A DNA stretch of 64,000 nt, taken from contig CAVPGR010000002.1 of the NCBI GenBank assembly GCA_963704035.1, positions 806,001 through 870,000 on the forward strand, written 5' to 3'. The notes beneath the pieces are model-generated. The model saw nothing but the letters and a program-made list of their open reading frames with translations, was not told where the DNA came from and ran no database searches. This stretch comes from JAOSJL01 sp963704035 (GTDB lineage: Bacteria > Actinomycetota > Acidimicrobiia > IMCC26256 > JAOSJL01). Numbering within the stretch: position 1 is the stretch's first letter; each line of letters begins with the position of its first letter. The position numbers and the translations under genes were made by a program. Of this stretch, positions 41,628 through 50,553 are shown one piece after another.

Positions 41628-43937
41628 GTGATCCCGCGCGCCGCCTTTGCTGCTCTGGTTGTCGCCGCCTTCGTTCTGATCGGCCTTGTCGGCGATGCCG
41701 ATGCCGCTACGGCATCGTCGACGGAGCCCGTCGAGCGGATTCTGGTCGTCTCGCTTCCCCACGTCACGTGGGAGGACCTGCGCGATGCCGAGACGCCGAA
41801 CCTGGACGAGTTCATCGCGCAGTCTGCCATCGCAAATCTCTCGACCCGGGTGACAGGCGCGATCGCGGAACAGGGAGAAGGATACGCCACGATCGGCTCC
41901 GGATCCCGTGGTGTCGCGCCGCCGGAGATCGCCGGACAGGCATTCGGGCCGCAGGAACCCTTCGGGGACGGAACAGCCGGGGAGGCCTTCCTTCGACGCA
42001 CAGGACAGCCCCTCGACGCCGCGGTCGGTCAAATCGCGATTCCCGCGATCGTCAGCGCCAATGACGCCGCCCTGTTCGGTGCCGAACCCGGCCTACTCGG
42101 CGAAGAACTGGCGGCGAACGGCATTGGGAGATCCGTCGTCGCCAATGCGGATCGTCCGTTCACGAGCGCGGGCTTCTGGATCGCCCACCGCGAGGCGGCC
42201 TTGGCCGCGATCGACCTGGACGGGCTCGTCCCCGCTGGTCGTGTCGACCGTGGTCTGCTCGAGCAGGATCCCGAGGCCCCTTACGGTGTCCAACTCGATC
42301 AGGAGGAGGTCACGAACGCCTTCTCCGACCTGTGGGGAGAAGAAGCCATCGTCGCGTTCGTCGAGGCGTCAGACCTCGCGCGCGCCGACGGCTACCGCGA
42401 GGTCGTGAACGACGCGCAAGAACGCGCCATGACGCGGCGAACACTGGAATCGACCGATCAACTGCTGGGTGATCTGCTCGCCGAGGTCGATCCTGCGTCC
42501 GACGCCGTCCTTCTGGTCGCACCGGGAGTACCCACGAGCCAACCACGACTCACGGTGGCGGCATTGCGTGCTCCCCACGTCGAACCGGGCCTGTTGCGCA
42601 GTGCCGTCACCCACCGTGACGGTTTCGTCACGATCCCCGACGTTGCGCCGACGATCCTCGACCTGTTCGGCCTCGAGGCGCCGAGCGCCATGGAGGGCCG
42701 GCCTTTCGAGGTCGGGAGCACAGGTGGAACGGCCGACGAACGTGTGGACGGACTCATCGACGCCGACGCCGATGCGCGCTTTCGCGATGACATCCTCGGC
42801 TCGCTTTCCACCGTGTTCATCGCCCTCCAGATCGCGTTGTCGATCGCCGCCGGCGTTCTCGTGTGGCACCGGCCACGACGCTCCCGGGGGTCGTCTCTCG
42901 TGTGCTTCGGAGCCCTGGCGCTTCTCGGCGTGATTCCGGCCACGTACCTAGCCGCCTTCTTCCCGTTTGCCGACTGGGGAACGCCGGCCTACATCGGTTT
43001 CATCGTCGCTGTGGCCCTGGCGATCGCCGCGGTCGCCTCGAGCACCCGGGACCGGATCGTGACTCCCCTGCTGGTGACACTCGGCGCGATCCTCGCCGTG
43101 ATCACGATCTCGGTCGTCGTTCTCGACTCGCAGTTGCAGTTGAGCACGGTATTCGGTGACTCGCCGATCGTCGCCGGGCGCTTCACGGGAGTGAACAACA
43201 TCACGTCGGCCGCGCTCTTCAGCTCAGCGATCATCGTGGCCGCTCTCGTGGTTCACCGAGTGCGAGCCCCGCATGGCGCGATCATCGCCACGGTTCTGCT
43301 CGCGGCCATGCTCCTCGTCGACGTGGCGCCCCCCTGGGGTTCCGATGTCGGCGGCATCCTCACCGGCGTTCCCGCCTTCGCGGTCACCGCCATCCTGCTG
43401 TGGGAGATCCGCGTCCAGCTCCGCACGGTCCTTCTGGCGATCGTGGCGACGGGCGTCGCCGTGGCGGTGATCGGAGGCGTCGATCTGCTCCGACCGGCAG
43501 CCGACCGTACGCACCTGGGACGCCTGTTCGAGGATGTCTCCTCGGACGGCTGGCAGAGCCTCGAGCTCGTGGTCCGACGCAAGCTGAACCAGAATCTCCG
43601 GACGTTCACCGACTCGATCTGGCGCCTCGAAGTGCTCGCGTTCCTCGTCTTCGCCGGTGCGCTCACACTGCGCGCCGAACAGGAGCTGCGAAGGATCACG
43701 GATCGGCTACCGGAGATGCGTGCGGCGATGTGGGGCCTGCTCGTCGCTGCCGTTCTGGGCTTTGCGCTGAACGACTCCGGCCTGGCGGTGCCGGGGATGA
43801 TGATGGCTGTTGCGAACCCCGTGCTCGTGATATTCCTCCTACGAATCGGACGCGGCGATCCGAGCGCACCTGCTCCCCCGACGGCCGATCATGTCGCCGC
43901 CGAGTCCACGCCTTCATCGGGCAGCAATGACTTCTGA
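41628..43937 (+). CDS. Large polytopic membrane protein with alkaline-phosphatase-like N-terminal domain
   Basis: About 769 residues. A signal-like helix (FAALVVAAFVLIGLVGDADA) leads to an extracytoplasmic domain of about 380 residues with RILVVSLPHVTWEDLRD, GEGYATIGSGSRG and FVTIPDVAPTILDLFGL, reminiscent of the alkaline phosphatase/phosphodiesterase superfamily (metal and Thr nucleophile positions). The rest has about ten membrane helices, including DSPIVAGRFTGVNNITSAAL, which I have the impression recurs in uncharacterised actinobacterial and chloroflexal proteins. Substrate and function unknown. GTG at 41616 is an alternative start. The last 49 bases overlap the 3' end of cydB on the other strand. 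Confidence 0.78.
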   Translation: MIPRAAFAALVVAAFVLIGLVGDADAATASSTEPVERILVVSLPHVTWEDLRDAETPNLDEFIAQSAIANLSTRVTGAIAEQGEGYATIGSGSRGVAPPEIAGQAFGPQEPFGDGTAGEAFLRRTGQPLDAAVGQIAIPAIVSANDAALFGAEPGLLGEELAANGIGRSVVANADRPFTSAGFWIAHREAALAAIDLDGLVPAGRVDRGLLEQDPEAPYGVQLDQEEVTNAFSDLWGEEAIVAFVEASDLARADGYREVVNDAQERAMTRRTLESTDQLLGDLLAEVDPASDAVLLVAPGVPTSQPRLTVAALRAPHVEPGLLRSAVTHRDGFVTIPDVAPTILDLFGLEAPSAMEGRPFEVGSTGGTADERVDGLIDADADARFRDDILGSLSTVFIALQIALSIAAGVLVWHRPRRSRGSSLVCFGALALLGVIPATYLAAFFPFADWGTPAYIGFIVAVALAIAAVASSTRDRIVTPLLVTLGAILAVITISVVVLDSQLQLSTVFGDSPIVAGRFTGVNNITSAALFSSAIIVAALVVHRVRAPHGAIIATVLLAAMLLVDVAPPWGSDVGGILTGVPAFAVTAILLWEIRVQLRTVLLAIVATGVAVAVIGGVDLLRPAADRTHLGRLFEDVSSDGWQSLELVVRRKLNQNLRTFTDSIWRLEVLAFLVFAGALTLRAEQELRRITDRLPEMRAAMWGLLVAAVLGFALNDSGLAVPGMMMAVANPVLVIFLLRIGRGDPSAPAPPTADHVAAESTPSSGSNDF

Positions 43938-44914
43938 TCGAGGATGTAGAGAAGTGCCAGCGAGGGCAGGATGATGATCGCCGCGGCCACGAAGACGACG
44001 AACACGGCCACGAGCGTCCCTTCGGGAGCCGCGTCCTCAGACACCTCGAGGGTTGTGGGCAACAGGTAGGGCCACTGTGCGACGCCCCAGGCGATCACGA
44101 CACTGGCCACGGCGCCGATGGCGAGAACGCGTGCGAAACGGTGGGAGTGCCGGATCAGCAGAATGAGAGAACCGAGCCCGCACAGAGCGGAGAGGATGAC
44201 GAGCGGCAACGCCCGAGACGTGAGGCCGTCGAAGACGTAGCGGGAATCCTCGCGCAGCACGAAGATCCCCACGAATGCGATCGCGCCGGTCGCGACGGCC
44301 GCAACCACGGCTCGCCGGCGGAAGTACTCGACCATGCGGTCGTCGTCGAGTCGTCGGGCGTCCCACACCAGGTACACGGCCGCGAGGTACGCGACAGCCG
44401 CCACGGCCAGAACTCCACCGAGGATCGACGTGGGGTTGATCCAACTGTCCCAGGGGTCTCCGGCCTTCCCACCGGCAGGGACGCGACCTGAGGCGATCGC
44501 GCCGGCGATAGCTCCCATGCAGAAGGGCACGAGCACCGACGACGCGGCAAACGCCGCGCCGAAGTTCCGTTGGTCACGGGTCCGGAACACCGCCTTGCGG
44601 AACGCGAAGCTCGAGCCGCGCACGACGATCCCCAGCGCGGCGAGCGTAAGCGGTACGAACAGGGTCAGCGTCACCGACGCGAACGTCTCGGAGAAGGCGG
44701 TCCACAGCACGACGAGCACGAAGATGAGCCAAACATGATTGGCTTCCCACACCGGGCCGATGGAATGGTCGACGAGCGCCCGCGGACGTTCGCCCTTCTC
44801 GGCGCCGCCGGCGAAGAGGTCCCAGATACCGGCTCCGAAGTCAGCACCTGCGAAAACCGCGTAGGCCGTCACACCGAAGAACAAGACGACGGCGATCGTG
44901 TCGGACCAGCTCAT
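43889..44914 (-). CDS. cydB: Cytochrome bd ubiquinol/menaquinol oxidase subunit II
   Basis: A 341-residue subunit with about eight membrane helices, starting SDTIAVVLFFGVTAYAVFAG then ADFGAGIWDLFAGGAEKGER. The conserved DHSIGPVWEANHVWLIFVLV and TLTLFVPLTLAALGIVVRGS are family signatures. It partners CydA in the high-affinity terminal oxidase used at low oxygen. The ATG overlaps the cydA stop (ATGA). Its 3' end overlaps the convergent membrane protein gene by 49 bases. Confidence 0.95.
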   Translation of the reverse strand: MSWSDTIAVVLFFGVTAYAVFAGADFGAGIWDLFAGGAEKGERPRALVDHSIGPVWEANHVWLIFVLVVLWTAFSETFASVTLTLFVPLTLAALGIVVRGSSFAFRKAVFRTRDQRNFGAAFAASSVLVPFCMGAIAGAIASGRVPAGGKAGDPWDSWINPTSILGGVLAVAAVAYLAAVYLVWDARRLDDDRMVEYFRRRAVVAAVATGAIAFVGIFVLREDSRYVFDGLTSRALPLVILSALCGLGSLILLIRHSHRFARVLAIGAVASVVIAWGVAQWPYLLPTTLEVSEDAAPEGTLVAVFVVFVAAAIIILPSLALLYILDQKSLLPDEGVDSAAT

Positions 44915-46380
44915 CCGACCGGCTCCTTCTCGGTGTCCGAATGAACGGGTTCACGCGGCCCGTACGGAACCTGATGCTCAGCCAGGGCTTCGTTCTCGCG
45001 CCAGCGACGCGCCATGCCGCGCAATACGAGCACGGTCGTCACGCCGACCACCGCGTAGACGCCGAGAATCACCACGAACGTCATCCACACGCCCGTGTTG
45101 GCGGTGGCGGCATCCTCCACCTTCATTTCGCCGAACACGATCCACGGTTGCCGGCCGACCTCGGTGACCACCCACCCGGCCTCCATGGCGATCACCGACA
45201 AGATGCCCGAGATCGCCGCGATACGTAGAAACAACTTCGGTTTCGGAAGATCGCGCCGGAACAACCACACGACGCCGAACCACGCAGAGAGCAGGAAGAG
45301 GAGCGTGCCGAGGCCCACCATCACGTCCCAGGCGAGGTGCACAGTGTTGGTTTCGCTGATCGTGGGTTGTTCGTCCTCGGGGAAGGCGTCACGCCCCTGG
45401 ATCACCGTGGCGGTGCCATCTGTGGGGTCCGAGAGGATGGAGGCGAAGCCCGGAATCGGGATCCCCCCCGTGACCTCACCATCGGAATTCAGGCGTCCGA
45501 ACAGCGTTTCGGGCACGTCACTCGTGGTCTCGGGAACGAGCTCGATCGCCGCGAACTTGACCGGTTCGTTGTTGTAGACCCATCGCGCGAGCTGATCGCC
45601 CACGAGCATCTGGACCGGTGTCGCTATCGCCGCGACCGTGAACGGAATGATGAAGCCGAGGCGGTGATAGCGGTCGTTTCGACCCCTCAGCATCCCGAAG
45701 GCGTAGACGGACGCAACGAGGAATCCGCCGACCAGATAGGCGGCCACCACCATGTGGGCGGCCTCCAAGGGCATGGCCTTGTTGAAGATCACCCCGACCG
45801 GGTCGACGTCGACGACCTTGCCGGCCGCGTCGAGTGTGTAGCCCGCAGGTTCGTTCATCCACGCGTTCGCGGCGACGACGGAGATGCTTCCACCGATCCC
45901 CGCGATCACCACGGGCACGCCCGTCCAGAAGTGCGGCCATGGCTTCAGGCGCCGCCAGCCGTAGATGTAGATGGCGACGAAGATCGCCTCGGTGAAGAAG
46001 AAGAGCCCCTCCACGGCGAACGGAATCCCGAAGGCTTCTCCCCACTGGCCCATGAACTTCGGCCACAGCAGGCCGAACTCGAAGGTGAGGACGGTGCCGG
46101 TGACGGCGCCCACGGCGAACGTGACCGCCATGTACTTCGACCACCGCTGCGCCAACCGCAGCGCGTCGGCGTCGCCGTGCTTGATACCGCGGTAGTTGGC
46201 GATGAGGGCCATCGCGGCCCACGAGACTCCGAGAGGAACGAGAATGATGTGGAAGCCGAGGGTGAAGGCCATCTGGGCCCGCGCCCACGGGACCGGGTCG
46301 ACCGCCAGGATCTCGGACCCGAATTCGATCACCGACACCGTCCCGCCGCCGAACACGCCTCTCCCGACGTCGGCGAGCAT
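44911..46380 (-). CDS. cydA: Cytochrome bd ubiquinol/menaquinol oxidase subunit I
   Basis: The haem-bearing subunit, 489 residues. Landmarks: ARAQMAFTLGFHIILVPLGV (haem-ligand His19-type helix), FGLLWPKFMGQWGEAFGIPF, EGLFFFTEAIFVAIYIYGWR, and VVTEVGRQPWIVFG, the GRQPW motif. The Q-loop after VQMLVGDQLARWVYNNEPVK is short, as in many Gram-positive enzymes. The annotated ATG is the farthest; a GTG 42 bases on (VSVIEFGSEILAVDPV) fits the family N-terminus nearly as well. No cydCD genes are adjacent. Confidence 0.94.
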   Translation of the reverse strand: MLADVGRGVFGGGTVSVIEFGSEILAVDPVPWARAQMAFTLGFHIILVPLGVSWAAMALIANYRGIKHGDADALRLAQRWSKYMAVTFAVGAVTGTVLTFEFGLLWPKFMGQWGEAFGIPFAVEGLFFFTEAIFVAIYIYGWRRLKPWPHFWTGVPVVIAGIGGSISVVAANAWMNEPAGYTLDAAGKVVDVDPVGVIFNKAMPLEAAHMVVAAYLVGGFLVASVYAFGMLRGRNDRYHRLGFIIPFTVAAIATPVQMLVGDQLARWVYNNEPVKFAAIELVPETTSDVPETLFGRLNSDGEVTGGIPIPGFASILSDPTDGTATVIQGRDAFPEDEQPTISETNTVHLAWDVMVGLGTLLFLLSAWFGVVWLFRRDLPKPKLFLRIAAISGILSVIAMEAGWVVTEVGRQPWIVFGEMKVEDAATANTGVWMTFVVILGVYAVVGVTTVLVLRGMARRWRENEALAEHQVPYGPREPVHSDTEKEPVG

Positions 46381-46410
46381 AGACCGCGCCGTTGCGCGGC
46401 CCGCTGGGTG

Positions 46411-47860
46411 TCAGACGCGACGACGCGTGGCCAACGCAGCCGCACCGAGTACCACGGCAGCGAGTCCTGCGATGACCGTCCACGGTGCTGCCGGACCGGT
46501 CGCCGGAAGCGTCGCTCCGCCGGGCGTCTGACCAGGTGTCGATCCGAACGTGTCGTCGGTTCCGCTTCCGTCACCCGTCCCGCCGCCTGGCCTGTCGCCC
46601 GGTCCGCCGCCTGATCCGTCGCCGGGAACGCCACCGGGGCCGCCGTCTCCGCCGGGCGGGGGTTCCGGGTTCACGGCGCCGCCCGAGCACACCCCCGCGG
46701 CCGGCTCCCCCGGGATTCCGAATCCTGCGTCGAACGTCGCCAGTTGGACACCATTCGGAGCGGTCTGGCCGAAGTACGCACCGATGATGGCCACCGCGCC
46801 GTTGCCGCCGATCGACTGCGGGAAGAAGAGGCCGCAACCGGCCGCGGCCGCCGGATCGTCTTCGATGTCGACCGGTGTGGAGTCCCAGGGGACGGACTCC
46901 TCGGACCACGCCGAGCCGTCCCACGTCCAGACGTCCCGGAAGACGGTCTGACCCGACTCGGTGAAGATGCCGCCCCCGGCCATGACGATGTCGTCGGTTC
47001 CGGCAATCGGGGCCATGGTGTGGAAGGTGCGGCCCGGGGGACCGCAGGGGGTCATGCCTTCCCCGCAGACCTGAGTCCACGTGCTCGTTCCGACGTCGAA
47101 GCTCCACGTGTCGGCGACGGGTCCGGTTTCGTCGAACCCTCCGAAGAGGATGTACTCGTCACCGTCCCACGCCACCTGCGCTCCCGCTAGAGGGCCCGGG
47201 GCACACGGGTCGGTCGCTCCCGGAACGCTCGTACCGCAGATCGGAATCCACTTGTCGGCCGGTGTCGCTCCTGTCGGGTCGTACAGCCAGGTGTCTGCGG
47301 CCGGCGCACCCGGACCCGTGAAGCCGCCGTACACGAGCGTGTGCGGCGCACCGTGGAGGCCTCCCCCGCCCATGGCGAAGCCGGCCTTGAAGCCGATCCC
47401 GCATTGAGCGTCGTTGCAGACCTCGGTCCAGGTCCCCGACCCGTCGTCGAAGACCCACGTGTCCCCGTAGCCGACGGCACCCGGTGTCCCGAGCGTCGCG
47501 GACATTCCCCCGAAGATGATGATCCCCGCGGATGACGCCGCGACGCCGGTATGAACGCGGGGAGTCGGACCACACGGGTCTGAGGCGCCCGCTACGGTCG
47601 TGCCGCAGCGCGGAGACCATGTTCCTCCGGTTCGGGTCCACGTGCTCCCGAGAGTCGACGACGGACCGGTACCGCTCCAGACCAGCTGCGTTCCTCCGAG
47701 CGCTGCGCTGGCTCCGAAGTAGCCGTAACTCGCAGGCATCTCCGAAGGCGTCGGAGCATCCACGAACGTGATCCCGGCCGCAGATGCCGATAGGCCGGGT
47801 CGTGCCGACCCCCAGCGACACGGTCGCGAGGGCCACCAGGGTCGCTTTCCATCGTCGCAT
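46411..47860 (-). CDS. LPxTG-anchored beta-propeller (Kelch-like) surface protein, frameshifted
   Basis: About 483 residues when restored. A signal peptide (MRRWKATLVALATVSLGVG), with GAGGAG before the ATG, breaks at a five-C run 47809-47813; dropping one base gives SASAAGITFVDAPTPSEMPA and the mature protein. The body has five or six repeats of the kind IIIFGGMSATLG...DTWVFDDGSGTWTEVC, TLVYGGFTG...DTWLYDP and ILFGGFDETGPVADTWSFD, typical of Kelch/galactose-oxidase propellers, with Cys pairs. A Gly/Pro-rich stalk precedes LPATGPAAPWTVIAGLAAVV and an RRRV tail, a sortase signal. It is predicted to be wall-linked. No sortase is in the window. Confidence 0.83.
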
Positions 47861-47997
47861 CGGCCGTGCTCCTCGAGAATGACCTCCTCTTCCCATCGGC
47901 AGTCGAGCGGGAGATCTGAATGGAGCGCGACTCTGGCCCTGACCTGCGGTTCTTTGGTGGTGACCGACGCCGGCGCCGCTCCGCGCGGTACTCGGAG

Positions 47998-49051
47998 TCA
48001 GTCGACGACGGTTCCGAGAGCGTCGAGTTGCCGGCCGGCGGCGTAGGGCACGAATCCCTCGGCGAGAGACCGACTGAAGGCCTCGTCGACGTTGGAAGGC
48101 TCGAGCGCGTAGTCGACGGTGAACACGGGCACGCCCTCGGCGAATGCGACTCGCAGCGGCTCGAGGTATTCCGCCGTCGACACCTCGATGGTCGAGAGGT
48201 CGTCGCAACCTTCGGGACAGCGAAGCGAGGTATGAGTCGCTCCCGATGTCTTCTTCGTTCTCAGGGAGGGGGCAGTCACCGGATCGCCCGAACTCGTCGG
48301 CCGAGCCGTCGAAGAACGCCTGCTCCTGCGCGATCCCGTCGACGAGCTCGAGGTAGCCCTCCTCGAACGCGAGGTCGGCGGCGTTCTGCGCGACCACGAC
48401 AAAGCCGGGGTTGACCGCGTGGCCCCACTTCCCGATCTCGTCGATGAACGAGATCATCTCTTCGACAGCGTCGAGGCCGTCCGCCTCTGCGACCTCGATC
48501 ACCGCCTCGTCGTCGTAGGCCTCGACCCAGTCGAGGTAGATCCCGTCGAAGCCCGCTTCCGCGATCTCGGTGACGACCCCCTCCATGAGCTCTCTCCATT
48601 CGTCGTCCCAGAACGCCACGGGGTAGTTGCCTTCCCAGCCGTCGGGGTCGGTGGCGACGATCCACTCGGGATCACCGACCTCCCAGTCGTCCTGCCAGTA
48701 GTCCCGGTGCTCCTCGGCCTGGCCGACATCGACGTAAGCCAGGACGAGCTTCTCGTCACGGGTGTCCCCCGAGCTCGCCCTGAGCTGATCGGCGACGTCA
48801 GCGGGGTCGGCGTGTTCCAGGCTCTCGGGATCGAGCGGGTCGACCACGAGGAGATCGACCGGAAGGTCGGCCAGATCGTCGTAGGCCACCTCGTCCAGCC
48901 CCTGGATCTGATAGGCCCACGACTCGACCTCGGCGAGTGCATCTCCCCCGGTCCGGTCTTCCGACGACGCGTGCGATGATCCGTCGTCGCCGCCACAGGC
49001 TGCCGCACCGAGGAGGATTGCGGCGCCGATCAGGATCGAGGAAATCCTCAT
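47998..49051 (-). CDS. GH114-type endo-alpha-1,4-polygalactosaminidase-like lipoprotein, frameshifted
   Basis: About 351 residues when restored. The signal ends in a lipobox (AAILLGAAACGGDD), so it is membrane-anchored outside the cell. The TIM-barrel domain has ESWAYQIQGLDEVAYDDLAD, KLVLAYVDVGQAEEHRDYWQ, EAGFDGIYLDWVEAYDDE (catalytic-acid region) and NPGFVVVAQNAADLAFE, the pattern of family GH114. One extra base near 48221 breaks the frame; dropping it gives SYLASCPEGCDDLSTIEVST and VFTVDYALEPSNVDEAFSRS. It would cut galactosaminogalactan-like polymers, or act on its own exopolymer. TAGGAT lies eight bases before the ATG. Confidence 0.83.
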
Positions 49052-49059
49052 CGACAGCG

Positions 49060-49065
49060 ATCCTA
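49060..49065 (-). promoter_or_regulatory. Putative -10 box, leaderless GH114 gene
   Basis: TAGGAT on the minus strand, overlapping the cyclase stop and eight bases before the GH114 ATG. Confidence 0.4.
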
Positions 49066-49615
49066 CGAGTCCGGCAGTCCCGGGGGTCGCCTGCCGCTGT
49101 TCCCCGATCCTCGGGTTCGGGCCTCCGGAACGCTCGTGGACGCGATACGGAAGACCTGAATCGGTTCGTCGAACCCGGGGAAACGCTGCACGCCGACTTC
49201 AGTTGCCTCCGCCCACGCCGGCCGTGCGTCGGCAACCGTGGCCGTGGTGAAGAAGGTGCCCGGAGATGCCGCGTCCGAGAGGCGAGACGCCAGGTTGACC
49301 GGCCCGCCCACGTAGTCGTCCCCCTCGAAGAGGATTGTCGGACCGGACGCGGCTCCCGCTCGTAGCAGCAGGTCGTCATCGAAACGATCCTGGAGGACGA
49401 GCACCGTCTCGATGAGCGCTCGTGGCCCCTCACTGACGAACATCGCACCGTCGCCGAGCCAATTCCCCACCTGGATGCCGTAGTCCGACGTGACGTGCCG
49501 CACGAGGTCGCGCAGGTGATGAAGCACCTCGACAGCAGCCTCGTCGCCCTCCCGGTTGCTGTACGAGGTGAACCCGCAGAGGTCCACGAAGGCGAATGTT
49601 CGATCGACGCGCATG
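49063..49615 (-). CDS. Class III nucleotidyl cyclase domain protein
   Basis: About 183 residues, essentially a lone class III cyclase domain. FAFVDLCGFTSYSNREGDEA holds the first metal-binding Asp, GNWLGDGAMFVSEGP the second, and YVGGPVNLASRLSDAA the Asn-x3-Arg transition-state pair. It has no membrane or sensor domain, and the C-terminal tail is basic and Pro-rich. It may make cAMP from ATP; substrate-specifying residues were not resolved. It is a possible source of ligand for the cNMP-binding protein in the hydrogenase operon 9 kb away, but that link is speculative. The ATG was chosen at the start of the domain; an upstream GTG is open. Confidence 0.8.
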
Positions 49616-49687
49616 TCCGAGTCTTGCCGTCGACGTACGCCCTGCGGTGGACCTCCGAGAGCCTTCGAAGAGATGTCTGCAGAGCCG

Positions 49688-49993
49688 CTAGAGGTCGAAG
49701 CCGATCGCGGCGATCGGCGTGGCAGGTGACATCTGCGGGGGCTCGGCCATGAGGGGTCCGAACGCCGCCATGGCAGCCTGCATCGCCTCACTCCGGCCGT
49801 GGTTCTGCATCGACTCCTCGTCGGCCATGAGGGCGAAGAAGGAGAAGGTGTTCCCCTCCCCTCGGTGGTACGAGTAGATCTCGACTCCGGGTTCGTCCTT
49901 GGCCGCCTCGACCATGGACGCGAGCACCGCCGCCATCTCGTCGGCCTTGCCGTCCCGGCACGTGATGGCGCCCATCATCGACACTTTGCTCAT
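49688..49993 (-). CDS. Antibiotic biosynthesis monooxygenase (ABM) domain protein
   Basis: A 101-residue ferredoxin-like-fold protein of the ABM/quinol monooxygenase family: MMGAITCRDGKADEMAAVLA, EPGVEIYSYHRGEGNTFSFF and ALMADEESMQNHGRS. Members oxidise quinols or act on haem without metal cofactors; the substrate here is unknown. AGGAGA lies six bases before the ATG. It is followed 72 bases on by the cyclase gene. Confidence 0.85.
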   Translation of the reverse strand: MSKVSMMGAITCRDGKADEMAAVLASMVEAAKDEPGVEIYSYHRGEGNTFSFFALMADEESMQNHGRSEAMQAAMAAFGPLMAEPPQMSPATPIAAIGFDL

Positions 49994-50054
49994 CACTGTT
50001 CTCCTCTACGACATGCCGTCAGGGCGAAAATGTTCTGAGCAGCGACCTCTACTG

Positions 50055-50129
50055 TCGGGCTGCGGGGATTTGAACCCCGGACCTTTGGTCCCCCAGACCA
50101 ACGCGCTAACCAAGCTGCGCCACAGCCCG
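50055..50129 (-). tRNA. tRNA-Pro (anticodon GGG)
   Basis: A full cloverleaf on the minus strand, 75 nt. The acceptor stem is CGGGCTG / CAGCCCG with discriminator A; the D arm contains GCGCAGCTTGGTTAGCGC; the anticodon stem is TTGGT / ACCAA with loop CTGGGGG, giving anticodon GGG; the T arm is CGGGG TTCAAAT CCCCG. CCA is not encoded. A TACACT box about 24 bases upstream (plus coordinates 50154-50159) may be its -10. Confidence 0.96.
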
Positions 50130-50153
50130 TTCGACGCTCGCGCGTCGTGGCGG

Positions 50154-50159
50154 AGTGTA
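50154..50159 (-). promoter_or_regulatory. Putative -10 box, tRNA-Pro
   Basis: TACACT on the minus strand, 24 bases before the tRNA 5' end; no clear -35. Confidence 0.35.
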
Positions 50160-50209
50160 GACGGGCTCCGGTCGGCGTCCCTGTTCAGAGGCCGTGTGCA
50201 GAGGACCGC

Positions 50210-50521
50210 TCAGAGAGCCCAGTTCCAGAGAGCCTCGATTCCCTGCCAGAACCGGAAGCCCAAGTAGATCACCAACGCGGCGAGCAGTGCCCAGAGGTGC
50301 CACGGTAGCGGAACCCGCTCCTCGGGATCGTGGGTCTCGGCGCCCACGCTGGTCGCCTGCGGTGTACCCGTCGCCGGAGCTGTCGCTCTCCTCCCACCGG
50401 CCCCGGTCTCGACCGCCCTGCCACAGGTGCGGCATGTCCCGTCGGGATTCACCGTGGACGGCGAGAGGTACCGGTCGCAGGTCACACACCAGGGCACGGT
50501 CCCGAGTCTCGCGCCGTGCAC
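50210..50521 (-). CDS. Small zinc-ribbon membrane protein
   Basis: A 103-residue protein. An N-terminal ribbon (PWCVTCDRYLSPSTVNPDGT followed by CRTCGRAV, two CxxC pairs) precedes a linker of low complexity and a single membrane helix (WHLWALLAALVIYLGFRFW). I have the impression that similar short proteins occur next to acyl-CoA carboxylase or tRNA genes in Acidimicrobiia, but no function is known. The start could also be the GTG at 50497, directly before PWCVTC. It follows the carboxylase gene by 32 bases. Confidence 0.75.
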   Translation of the reverse strand: MHGARLGTVPWCVTCDRYLSPSTVNPDGTCRTCGRAVETGAGGRRATAPATGTPQATSVGAETHDPEERVPLPWHLWALLAALVIYLGFRFWQGIEALWNWAL

Positions 50522-50553
50522 TACTCCGGGCAGATCGAACCGGTGCAGGGGGC

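Noticed and set aside
47159..47997. Long minus-strand frame joining the GH114 gene to the LPxTG gene
   Set aside because: It arises from the GH114 frameshift running on in the wrong frame and only touches the true signal peptide of the next gene.
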